NCBI GenBank assembly: GCA_023135505.1
Contig: JAGLTA010000038.1
Span: 1 to 9,642 of the forward strand
Source of the DNA: Candidatus Parcubacteria bacterium
GTDB taxonomy: Bacteria; Patescibacteriota; Patescibacteriia; JAACEG01
Direction of reading: 5' to 3'
DNA length: 9,642 nt
The notes below the pieces were generated by a model. It did not search any database and was not told the DNA's origin. It saw only the letters and a program-made list of their open reading frames with translations. Shown in pieces: positions 1-5,690 of the stretch (positions are counted from its first letter, which is position 1; every line of letters starts with the position of its first letter). The translations under genes and the position numbers were made by a program.

Positions 1-24
1 ACCTATGTATCTCATCTTTTGCAT

Positions 25-60
25 AAAAAAACCGCTGAAATTTATCAGCGGTGTTTTTTT
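25..60. terminator. Bidirectional rho-independent terminator
   Basis: An 8-bp perfect stem pairs ACCGCTGA (31-38) with TCAGCGGT (45-52) around a 6-nt loop. It is followed by a T run at 54-60 and preceded by an A run at 25-31, so it can terminate transcription from either side. On the plus strand it would end a gene lying left of the window. On the minus strand it would back up the hairpin at 119-143 behind the hicB-like gene. Confidence 0.85.
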
Positions 61-80
61 AACACAAACTTTTGCAAAAC

Positions 81-111
81 GGTTCCACAGCCCTATCGGG
101 ACTATGGAACC
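81..111. repeat. Palindromic repeat element, copy 1
   Basis: GGTTCCA (81-87) pairs with TGGAACC (105-111). Inside it, AG CCC (89-93) pairs with GGG/CT (98-103, one bulged A) around a TATC loop, giving an almost continuous 12-bp stem. There is no T tract on either side, so it is not a standard terminator. The inner core CCCTATCGG recurs on the minus strand at 2260-2280 with different outer arms, which suggests a dispersed repeat family. It lies between two terminator hairpins, downstream of the hicB-like gene. Confidence 0.6.
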
Positions 112-118
112 AACGAAT

Positions 119-143
119 AAAAAAACCTCTGAAAAGAGGCTTT
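119..143 (-). terminator. Rho-independent terminator behind hicB-like gene
   Basis: CCTCT (126-130) and AGAGG (135-139) form a 5-bp stem with a GAAA loop, flanked on the left by seven A residues (119-125). On the minus strand this reads stem-loop then T7, placed about 50 nt past the stop codon of the HicB-like gene. The right flank also gives a short T run for the plus strand, but that direction is weaker. The bases at 144-189 show nothing recognisable. Confidence 0.75.
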
Positions 144-189
144 AGTTATTTAAAAACAGATTTATAAACTTAAAAAATCTGGAACAATC

Positions 190-411
190 CTAGGCATAAG
201 ATAATTTATTTATATGAGCCACTTTGTTAAAATCCGGCAATGTATGATTTTTTTGCAAACTAACAATTAAATAATCTTCAATTACCTCGGCTACTTGCTG
301 CCTTGCTTCTTCAACAGTATCGGCTTGCGCAAATACTCCTGGAAGCTCTTTTAAAATCGCGCACCAACTTTTTGTCTCTTGGTCATATTCATACCTGACC
401 ATTTTCAACAT
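190..411 (-). CDS. HicB-like antitoxin-domain protein (orphan)
   Basis: This is a small HicB-family protein. In established HicAB type II toxin-antitoxin systems, HicB neutralises the mRNA-cleaving toxin HicA. The family pattern is visible: a beta strand (VRYEYD), a strand ending in the hallmark ELPG, then D-T-VEEA-x(5)-EVIEDYL. The frame is open to an ATG at 447, with internal ATGs at 411 and 402. I chose 411 because it puts ELPG at residue 22, the usual spacing for the family, giving 73 residues. None of the three has a Shine-Dalgarno sequence. No C-terminal helix-turn-helix or ribbon-helix-helix domain is present, so it is the short form that probably cannot bind DNA itself. No HicA-sized frame lies on either side within view. 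It may be a stand-alone HicB-fold protein rather than a functional antitoxin. Confidence 0.8.
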   Translation of the reverse strand: MLKMVRYEYDQETKSWCAILKELPGVFAQADTVEEARQQVAEVIEDYLIVSLQKNHTLPDFNKVAHINKLSYA

Positions 412-476
412 TCGTTCTATATAATTGTTAATAAATAAATTAAGCATAATTTTTTAATTATTTTTTTATTGGTTTT

Positions 477-504
477 ATTATCTCAAAAAATAATTATAAG
501 TCAA
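477..504 (-). promoter_or_regulatory. Putative sigma-70 promoter for hicB-like gene
   Basis: On the minus strand, TTGACT (504-499) and GATAAT (482-477) are separated by 16 bp. These match the -35 and -10 consensus at 5 of 6 positions each. Transcription would start near 470, about 60 nt before the preferred start codon at 411. It lies in the gap after ftsX, which suggests the hicB-like gene has its own promoter. Confidence 0.5.
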
Positions 505-523
505 TAAAAAAAACCGTTTGGTA
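505..523 (-). terminator. Weak candidate terminator behind ftsX
   Basis: On the minus strand, just past the ftsX stop, ACC-AAAC-GGT forms a 3-bp stem followed directly by a run of eight T. The T run is good but the stem is very short, so termination would be partial at best. Its position just before the hicB-like promoter makes a transcription-unit boundary here plausible. Confidence 0.25.
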
Positions 524-1435
524 TTACGCTTTTAGATATTTTTTCATCGCTACGAAAGACGATAAAGCGTTGATAATTATAATCGCTAAAAATTCCAGTC
601 CGAAGATAAGGACAAAGTTGGCTTTAAAATAACTTATCAGATCAAAATCATATTCTAAAAAATAATTAAGGTGCGGCTGCAAAAAGTCAATTGCTGGATA
701 AAAGACGGCTATTAAAATCAAAAAACTTATTATCGCGTAAAACAGCTCTTCCACTAAAAATGGCGCTCGGATAAACCAATTGCCAGCCCCGACCAGCTTC
801 ATAATTTTTATCTCATTGCGATGCGTATAGATAGCGATTCGAACAGTGTTAAATACAATTAGAGCGGCAATCAGCGCAAAAAAAGCAATCACAAACAGCC
901 CTGTTTTTTCAATTTTTGTTTTAATCGCTGAAATTTTATTGATAATTATTTTATGATCTGAAAAATCTTTCTTTTCAATTATTTTATTATATTCTTCCTT
1001 GTCTAAAGATTTCAAAATCTCTGGGTAATCCTCGCTATTTTTTGCTTTGACCACCAAAACGCTGTTAAAAGGATTTTCTTTTAAAATTTCTACGGATTCC
1101 AAAATAGTCGGATCATCCTTATGTCTTTCCTTAAAAAAAGCCATGGCCTGCTCGCGATCAATTAAATTTACTTCTTTAACCTCTTTTAGACTTAATAATT
1201 CTGAACGAGTTTTAACAATCTGCATATCCTTGGCTTCTGTTTTAAAATAGATGCTGATATCAATTTTATCCTCTATGGATTTAACCGCCTGCGTTGAAAT
1301 CACATTTAAAATTATTAAAGCGGTTATTGAAAACAGCGTAACAACTAAAATTGTAATCGTAACAATCGCAAGCCAAAAGTTGCGGTAAAAATTCTGAAAA
1401 GCGAATTTAATAATTCTAAAAAATGATGAAAACAT
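524..1435 (-). CDS. ftsX: Cell division protein FtsX
   Basis: FtsX is the membrane subunit of the FtsEX ABC-type complex, which couples ATP hydrolysis at the divisome to activation of peptidoglycan hydrolases. From the ATG at 1435 the protein has 303 residues, the usual FtsX size. Topology fits the family: TM1 about 22-46, an extracytoplasmic domain about 47-175, then TM2 about 178-200, TM3 about 228-250 and TM4 about 272-295. The conserved FtsX segment after TM2 is present (RNEIKIMKLVGAGNWFIRAP, residues 206-225). The extracellular domain carries the NPFN motif (121-124), typical of the family. The frame can be extended 14 codons to a TTG at 1477, but that extension runs through low-complexity spacer and TM1 would no longer begin where expected, so I prefer the ATG. 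It follows ftsE with an unusually long 113-nt spacer. No hydrolase partner is encoded nearby. Confidence 0.93.
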   Translation of the reverse strand: MFSSFFRIIKFAFQNFYRNFWLAIVTITILVVTLFSITALIILNVISTQAVKSIEDKIDISIYFKTEAKDMQIVKTRSELLSLKEVKEVNLIDREQAMAFFKERHKDDPTILESVEILKENPFNSVLVVKAKNSEDYPEILKSLDKEEYNKIIEKKDFSDHKIIINKISAIKTKIEKTGLFVIAFFALIAALIVFNTVRIAIYTHRNEIKIMKLVGAGNWFIRAPFLVEELFYAIISFLILIAVFYPAIDFLQPHLNYFLEYDFDLISYFKANFVLIFGLEFLAIIIINALSSFVAMKKYLKA

Positions 1436-1452
1436 AAAAAAATTTAAAAGGT

Positions 1453-1531
1453 AAAAATGAAAAACTAAAAACGACAACTAAAAATTAAAAACGAAATAAT
1501 TTTAAATTTTTATTTGCACTTTTTCATTTTT
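1453..1531. repeat. Low-complexity inverted repeat in ftsE-ftsX spacer
   Basis: AAAAATGAAAAA at 1453-1464 is the exact reverse complement of TTTTTCATTTTT at 1520-1531. A second overlapping pair (AAAAACGAAA at 1487-1496, TTTCGTTTTT at 1529-1538) could form a competing stem. The left half of the spacer is purine rich and the right half pyrimidine rich, so the transcript between ftsE and ftsX could fold back on itself. The stems are nearly all A-U, so stability is limited. Confidence 0.5.
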
Positions 1532-1548
1532 CGTTTTTACTTTTTACT

Positions 1549-2229
1549 TTATAATGTATACTTTCCTATTTTTTTGTCGCTTATTATCTCTCCGTTATCA
1601 AGCGTAATAACACGTTTTTTTAAGGAATTCACGATCTCGCTGTTATGCGTCACTAAAACAACGGTCGTTCCGAAATCATTTATCCTCAAAAGCATGTCCA
1701 CAATCTCCTGCGCGTTAAAAGAATCCAGGTTTCCGGTGGGCTCGTCAGCTAATAAAAGTTTCGGGCGATGTATTAAAGAACGCGCGATAACAACCCTCTG
1801 CTGTTCCCCGCCTGAAAGATGCCGCGGGTATCTGTCCGCTTTATCTTCTAAATCAACAATTCTTAATGCGCTCGGAACAATATGCTTAATCTTTATATTT
1901 GAATCTCCGCAAACTTGCGCCGCAAACGCCACATTTTCAAAAACAGTCTTTTGCGGCAAAAGCTTAAAATCCTGAAAAACGACCCCTATCTGCCGCCGCA
2001 AAGCAGGGATCTGGCTTCTTTTAATATTCGTAATATCCCATCCGCCGATTGTTATCCTGCCTTCTGTTGGCCGCTCTTCGGCAATCAGCAGTTTAATCAA
2101 AGTGCTTTTTCCTGTTCCGCTCTGCCCGACAATAGAGACGAATTCTCTCGGCTTAATATGCAGATTGATATTCTGCAATCCGACTATATCCTGCTGATAA
2201 ATTTTTGATAAATTTTCTAATTTAACCAT
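1549..2229 (-). CDS. ftsE: Cell division ATP-binding protein FtsE
   Basis: FtsE is the cytoplasmic ATPase of the FtsEX divisome complex, where it drives conformational change in FtsX. All ABC nucleotide-binding motifs are intact in the 226-residue product, the normal FtsE length: Walker A GQSGTGKST (35-43, Lys41), Q-loop Gln86 in VVFQDF, signature LSGGEQQR (138-145), Walker B LLLADEPTGNLD (158-169, Asp162/Glu163), and the switch His195 in VTHN. The DFKLLPQKTVFENVAF segment after the Q-loop is the FtsE/LolD-type pattern, and the ftsX gene directly downstream settles the choice. The ATG at 2229 has no close Shine-Dalgarno sequence; a GGAAAA lies too far upstream to serve. The leader contains two palindromic elements. 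Confidence 0.96.
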   Translation of the reverse strand: MVKLENLSKIYQQDIVGLQNINLHIKPREFVSIVGQSGTGKSTLIKLLIAEERPTEGRITIGGWDITNIKRSQIPALRRQIGVVFQDFKLLPQKTVFENVAFAAQVCGDSNIKIKHIVPSALRIVDLEDKADRYPRHLSGGEQQRVVIARSLIHRPKLLLADEPTGNLDSFNAQEIVDMLLRINDFGTTVVLVTHNSEIVNSLKKRVITLDNGEIISDKKIGKYTL

Positions 2230-2249
2230 CTGTTAAAATTATTATTTTT

Positions 2250-2333
2250 CCGCCTCGGAGCAGTCTCCGATAGGGACTGCGACGATTTCCTTATTCTGAC
2301 GCAGTTCCCTAAGGGGATACTGCAACATGGCGG
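2250..2333. repeat. Composite hairpin structure in ftsE leader (repeat copies 2 and 3)
   Basis: GCAGTC (2260-2265) pairs with GACTGC (2275-2280), with a CC/GG extension and a GATA/TATC loop. The second hairpin has GCAGT-TCCC (2301-2309) pairing with GGGA-T-ACTGC (2314-2323, one bulged T). Both sit inside a closing stem CCGCC (2250-2254) and GGCGG (2329-2333), so this could form a three-way structure in the RNA or a cruciform in DNA. There is no T tract, so it is not a simple terminator. The core is shared with the element at 81-111. It begins 21 nt upstream of the ftsE start and would sit in its leader if transcription runs through from the SPFH gene. Confidence 0.6.
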
Positions 2334-2346
2334 ATAAATAGAAATT

Positions 2347-2378
2347 AATTGGTAATTGCAAATTGGTAATTGCAAATT
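2347..2378. repeat. 14-bp tandem repeat at SPFH gene 3' end
   Basis: The unit AATTGGTAATTGCA is repeated exactly at 2347-2360 and 2361-2374, followed by the first four bases of a third copy (2375-2378). It stops 3 nt before the stop codon of the SPFH gene, so it is non-coding. It may vary in copy number between strains; no function is apparent. Confidence 0.75.
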
Positions 2379-2381
2379 CAA

Positions 2382-3386
2382 CTACAGTCCTCTAAACATT
2401 GGCATTCCTGACTGCGGATTTACTGGAACATAGATTGTCCCTTCGCGGTCTTTCAACTCTTTAATGTAAAGATAATTAAGATAGCTTGAAGTCAAACTTT
2501 CATTGATGATTTTCTGCGCGTCTCTCTGCCCCGCGGCTTCTATTCTTTTTCTTTCTGCTTCTTTTTCCTCTTTCTGCAAGATAAATTCGTATTTCTGCGA
2601 TTCTTGCTCCGCTGTCAATTTTTCCTGAATCGCGTTGGAAAGTTTTTCCGGCAGATTCACATTCCGCAATAAGACTTCCTCAATGATAATCCCGCGCGGA
2701 TCAATATCGCTCTTTAATTTTTCTAAAATTTTCACGGCAGACTCTTCCCTTTTTGTTGAGTAAATATCTTTTGCTTCATAATTCGCGACTACTTCCCTGA
2801 TTCCGCTTCTGATTCCCGGACGAAGTATTTTTTGCTCATAATCCAACCCAATGTTTTTAAAAACATCCGACGCTTTGCTTTCGTCTAAATGATACAAAAT
2901 CGTAATGTCTAAATCTACTTCCAGCCCTTCTTTTGTCAATGCTTTAATCGCGTCAGCGGCATCTATTTTACCCTCGCCTTCTATAACGCTCATTGTGTAT
3001 TCTTCGGTGCGGATGCTCATCTTGGTGATTTTCGCCAACGGATTTTTAAGATGAATTCCTGAACTGAATTCCTTTTCTTTGACTTTTCCAAAAAGATGAT
3101 AAACTCCTGTTTCACCGGCAGGAATAATCACGATTGATATTGCTAAAATAATTATCAGCAAAATCGCCGCGGCGATAATCTTGCTCGCGCTTTTAAATTT
3201 TCCCAAATCTATATTTGGGTTGATGTTTATTGTCTGATTTTCCATCATATGTTTTTTAATGCCTTTTGAGATTGCAAAAGCAACCCCTGCAATAATAATG
3301 AAAGGGATTGCGTTTTTGCCCAAAAGAGGCATAATTAAAAAAAATAAAAATATTAAAGGTATTAATTTTGAAAATTTATCCTGCAT
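2382..3386 (-). CDS. Prohibitin-like SPFH/band 7 membrane protein
   Basis: SPFH proteins form large membrane-bound rings that organise membrane microdomains and modulate membrane proteases such as FtsH. The 334-residue product has a canonical SPFH entry, PAGETGVYHLFGKV (89-102) followed by GIHLKNPLAKI. The prohibitin-like middle includes TKEGLEVDLDITILYHLD (151-168), LRPGIRSGIREVVANY (188-203) and a VLLRNVNLPEKLSNAI segment (238-253). A charged helix at about 252-298, rich in Glu, Lys and Gln, is a likely coiled coil. Membrane anchoring is unusual: besides the helix just before the SPFH domain (about 67-89) there are two more at about 7-23 and 26-41. Alternative ATGs at 3248 and 3245 would remove this extra hairpin and give an ordinary single-anchor prohibitin; neither start has a Shine-Dalgarno sequence. 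No NfeD or FtsH gene is adjacent. Confidence 0.9.
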   Translation of the reverse strand: MQDKFSKLIPLIFLFFLIMPLLGKNAIPFIIIAGVAFAISKGIKKHMMENQTININPNIDLGKFKSASKIIAAAILLIIILAISIVIIPAGETGVYHLFGKVKEKEFSSGIHLKNPLAKITKMSIRTEEYTMSVIEGEGKIDAADAIKALTKEGLEVDLDITILYHLDESKASDVFKNIGLDYEQKILRPGIRSGIREVVANYEAKDIYSTKREESAVKILEKLKSDIDPRGIIIEEVLLRNVNLPEKLSNAIQEKLTAEQESQKYEFILQKEEKEAERKRIEAAGQRDAQKIINESLTSSYLNYLYIKELKDREGTIYVPVNPQSGMPMFRGL

Positions 3387-3402
3387 ATTTAATTTTATTG
3401 TT

Positions 3403-3498
3403 CTATATTAAACTAAAATTGTTTTTGAAAAATAGTGCGGGGTAAAGGATAAAATAGATAAATCCAATACCCCAAATTGCGATTTCTTTATTATACAA
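3403..3498 (-). CDS. Possible out-of-frame continuation of small membrane peptide
   Basis: This second reading frame overlaps the end of the peptide at 3491-3571. It runs from a TTG at 3498 to a TAG at 3403 and gives 31 residues with a hydrophobic centre (AIWGIGFIYFILYPALFF) and a lysine/asparagine-rich tail. It has no ribosome binding site of its own. Open in this frame from 3501, it shares only 11 nt with the upstream frame, so a one-base shift would join both into a two-helix protein of about 57 residues. It may be the second half of one gene broken by a frameshift or assembly error, a coupled second peptide, or a chance frame. I do not recognise it. Confidence 0.3.
   Translation of the reverse strand: MYNKEIAIWGIGFIYFILYPALFFKNNFSLI
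3490..3495 (-). promoter_or_regulatory. Candidate -10 box upstream of SPFH gene
   Basis: A perfect TATAAT lies on the minus strand, overlapping the stop codon of the small peptide gene. Transcription would start near 3483, about 97 nt before the SPFH start codon. No convincing -35 box is seen at 16-18 bp (the best TTGGTT-like hexamer is about 20 bp away). In a sequence this AT-rich the hexamer may be chance. Confidence 0.25.
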
Positions 3499-3571
3499 AT
3501 GTTAAATAAGAAAGAAACCAAAGCAGTCCCATAAAGGGCAAAAAAATTAAATTAAATTTAAAAATGGTCAT
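3491..3571 (-). CDS. Small single-helix membrane peptide, 26 aa, unrecognised
   Basis: This is a short gene starting at the ATG 3569-3571 and ending at TAA 3491-3493. The product is 26 residues: M-T-I-F-K-F-N, then a continuous hydrophobic stretch (LIFLPFMGLLWFLSYLTFV) long enough to span a membrane, so an inner-membrane peptide is likely. The strongest evidence that it is real is the ribosome binding site: AAAGGAGGG (3585-3577) is a near-perfect Shine-Dalgarno, 6 nt from the ATG, whereas no other gene in the window has one. It starts 48 nt after the MscS-type channel stop, probably on the same transcript, and precedes the SPFH gene. I recognise no family. An out-of-frame hydrophobic continuation follows at 3403-3498, so it could be the first half of a broken or frameshifted two-helix protein. 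Confidence 0.5.
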   Translation of the reverse strand: MTIFKFNLIFLPFMGLLWFLSYLTFV

Positions 3572-3576
3572 TTTTT

Positions 3577-3585
3577 CCCTCCTTT
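3577..3585 (-). promoter_or_regulatory. Strong Shine-Dalgarno site for small peptide
   Basis: On the minus strand AAAGGAGGG is followed by five A and the ATG at 3571. It contains the full AGGAGG anti-16S complement with 6-nt spacing. Inspection of the other start regions in this window finds none with a comparable site, so its presence decides the start of the 26-residue peptide. Confidence 0.8.
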
Positions 3586-3618
3586 AAGTTTTGGTTAAAA
3601 AAAATTTTATTTTAAATA

Positions 3619-4671
3619 CTAATTTTTCTCTAAATAAATAGTCTGGCTTGGGAAAGCGATCTCAATTCCTTCCTGCTTGAATTTCTCTATAATCTGCAAA
3701 TTTATGCTCTGCTGAGTATCCATAAAAACTGTGTAATCGCCGGACAGAACATAATAAACAATTTGAAATGTTAAACTGTAATCTCCAAAATTATTAAAAT
3801 GAACCCTGCTATATTCCGCGTTATCCTGTTTATAAATAATCTCTTTTATCATTTTTGGAATATTTTTTAATTTTTCAGGCGGTGTGCTATAACTAACGCC
3901 TATATGATGCAAATTCCTCCGCTTTTCCATAACGCCGAAATTTCTTATCTGCGATTTTGTCAATTCGCTATTTGAGACAACAAGCTCTTCTCCTTGCGGG
4001 GTCTGAATTCTTGTTGTCTTAATACCGATTTTTTTCACACTTCCCATCTGATTTCCTAAAACAATAAAATCTCCGATCTTAAACGGCTTATCAAAATATA
4101 TAGAAAAAGAACTAAACAGGTCGCCTAAAATATTCTGTAAAGCGAAAGCTATCGCGATGCCTCCAATTCCAAGCCCTGCAATCAAAGAACTAACATTTAC
4201 TCCCAAATTAGAAAGGACAAAAAGCGCTCCAAACACCCAAAGCGCGAATTTCAAAACGCCGCTTAACATTTGCGCCGCTGATTTTGTTGCTTCGTCGTCT
4301 TCCCCGCCAATCTTTTTTCGGACAATATAATTTATTAAAATCTGAACCGCTATTATCACCTGATATATTACCCAGACTAAAATCGCTACTTGCAAAACTT
4401 TCGCGAAAATATCGCTTAAAGTTAAAAATTGCAAAGCGAAATAAAAAGCTAAAAAAGAGTAAAACGGCGGCTTTAAAGTATTTACAATCTCAATCAGCGT
4501 GTCGTCAATATCTGTTTTGGTTTTTAGCGCCAGCTTTTTTAATTTTTTTAAAATGATTGTTTGGAATAATTTCAGAATCGCCAAAAACAGAACAAAGGCG
4601 ATTGCTGCAATGATAAAATCCTGAACCGTATTTCCTAAAAATTCTATTTGTAAAAAATTTTGATTATCCAT
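3619..4671 (-). CDS. MscS-family mechanosensitive ion channel
   Basis: MscS-type channels open under membrane tension and release solutes after hypo-osmotic shock. The 350-residue product has about five membrane helices (roughly 17-40, 67-85, 92-115, 136-155, 160-180). The last is the pore helix, with the family's small-residue Gly/Ala pattern SSLIAGLGIGGIAIAFALQN (161-180). It is followed by ILGDLFSSFSIYFDKPFKIGD, the typical link to the cytoplasmic beta domain. The beta domain shows V-K-KIGIKTTRIQTPQGEELVVSN (212-234). The C-terminus ends FPSQTIYLE, the usual closing motif of the family. It resembles the YnaI/YbdG-like medium-size members more than the shorter E. coli MscS (286 residues). 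The ATG at 4671 lacks a Shine-Dalgarno sequence. It lies 49 nt after trpS and just upstream of the small membrane peptide, likely on one transcript. Confidence 0.93.
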   Translation of the reverse strand: MDNQNFLQIEFLGNTVQDFIIAAIAFVLFLAILKLFQTIILKKLKKLALKTKTDIDDTLIEIVNTLKPPFYSFLAFYFALQFLTLSDIFAKVLQVAILVWVIYQVIIAVQILINYIVRKKIGGEDDEATKSAAQMLSGVLKFALWVFGALFVLSNLGVNVSSLIAGLGIGGIAIAFALQNILGDLFSSFSIYFDKPFKIGDFIVLGNQMGSVKKIGIKTTRIQTPQGEELVVSNSELTKSQIRNFGVMEKRRNLHHIGVSYSTPPEKLKNIPKMIKEIIYKQDNAEYSRVHFNNFGDYSLTFQIVYYVLSGDYTVFMDTQQSINLQIIEKFKQEGIEIAFPSQTIYLEKN

Positions 4672-4720
4672 AAATTTATAATTATTTATATTCTAACAAA
4701 TTTTAAAAAAATATCAATCA

Positions 4721-5686
4721 TTACCTTAAACCTGCCAACTTTCTAACCTCTTTCATTGTTGCGCGCGCGATTTCCCGCGCTTTTTTTCCGCCGTCTTTTA
4801 AAACTTTTTTTACATAATTTTCATTTTTATCAAGCTCTTTTTTTCTTCCGCGAATCTGCTTTAATTCTTTATTTATATTTTCCGCTAAAATATCCTTGGA
4901 TTCCTTGTAACTGATTTTTCCCTTCTTGTATCTGCCAGCGATTTCATCTAAACCGCTTTTTGAAAAATGCTTATGCAGAGCGAAAATAGCGCATTCTTCT
5001 GGATTTTTCGGATCTTCCGGGCGGCGGGAATCTGTCTTGATTGACATCACTTTTTTTGTCGTTGATTCTTCGCTTTCAAAAAGCCCGATGACATTATTAT
5101 AACTCTTGCTCATCTTCCTGCCGTCCAGCCCGATGATCGTTTCAACCTCTTTGCGGATTATCTCCTGCGGCTCAATAAAAATTTTTCCAAACTGGTTATT
5201 AAATTTCTGCGCGATTGTCCGCGCTATCTCAACATGCTGTTTCTGGTCTTTGCCCACTGGGACAATATTAATTTTATAAATCAAAATATCAGCTGCCATT
5301 AAAAGCGGATAGTTAAAAACTCCCGCGTTTATGCTTCTGTTTTTATCTCTAGCGTCTTTGTACGCGTGCGCCCTTTCTAGCAGAGGCATCGGCATTAAAG
5401 AGCCGAAAATCCAAGAAAGTTCGCAGACTTCCGGCACATCTGATTGCTTGAAGATAATTGTTTTATCTGGATTTAAACCGAGCGCTAAAATCGCTTTTGC
5501 CGCCTCCATTGTTAAATGCGATAATTTTTCAGCATCCTGAACGCTGTTTAAAGCGTGATAATCAGGAATAAAAATAAATGATTCATATTTCTCTTCCAAT
5601 TCTGGCAGATGCTTCATCGCGCCGAGATAATTGCCCAAATGAATATCCCCCGACGGCTTAAAGCCAGTAATTAATCTCTGTTTCAT
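4721..5686 (-). CDS. trpS: Tryptophanyl-tRNA synthetase
   Basis: This class I aminoacyl-tRNA synthetase attaches tryptophan to tRNA-Trp with ATP in the cytoplasm. The 321-residue product shows the bacterial TrpRS signatures in order: the HIGH-equivalent PSGDIHLGNY (11-20), the tryptophan-binding region around NYPLLMAADILIY (125-137, with the conserved Asp133), GKDQKQH (145-151), and the KMSKS loop GRKMSKSYNN (189-198). The C-terminus is lysine/arginine rich (about 274-314), as expected for contact with tRNA. Length is close to the usual 320-340. The ATG at 5686 begins 4 nt after the stop codon of the phosphotransferase gene, so the two are almost certainly co-transcribed and may be translationally coupled; no Shine-Dalgarno sequence is present. 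Local GC is visibly higher than in the phosphotransferase gene. Confidence 0.96.
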   Translation of the reverse strand: MKQRLITGFKPSGDIHLGNYLGAMKHLPELEEKYESFIFIPDYHALNSVQDAEKLSHLTMEAAKAILALGLNPDKTIIFKQSDVPEVCELSWIFGSLMPMPLLERAHAYKDARDKNRSINAGVFNYPLLMAADILIYKINIVPVGKDQKQHVEIARTIAQKFNNQFGKIFIEPQEIIRKEVETIIGLDGRKMSKSYNNVIGLFESEESTTKKVMSIKTDSRRPEDPKNPEECAIFALHKHFSKSGLDEIAGRYKKGKISYKESKDILAENINKELKQIRGRKKELDKNENYVKKVLKDGGKKAREIARATMKEVRKLAGLR

Positions 5687-5690
5687 AAAA

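Noticed and set aside
1..189. A tRNA or small RNA between the hairpins at the left edge
   Set aside because: No cloverleaf or T-arm signature; the stems are explained as two terminators and one repeat copy.
448..523. HicA toxin gene upstream of the hicB-like gene
   Set aside because: The gap is only 76 nt, too short for HicA, and holds promoter-like sequence.
1047..1250. Plus-strand open frame opposite ftsX
   Set aside because: Antisense to a well-supported gene, no recognisable domain and no ribosome binding site.
1514..2208. Two plus-strand open frames opposite ftsE
   Set aside because: They mirror FtsE codons on the other strand; the FtsE motifs are complete, so these are shadows.
2230..2381. 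CRISPR-like array in the SPFH-ftsE gap
   Set aside because: Hairpin copies differ in sequence and spacing, and the tandem repeat has no spacers.
3523..3540. GCAGTCCCATAAAGGGCA as a further copy of the palindromic repeat
   Set aside because: It resembles the repeat core but only three base pairs (CCC/GGG) can form, and it lies inside the small peptide frame; likely coincidence.
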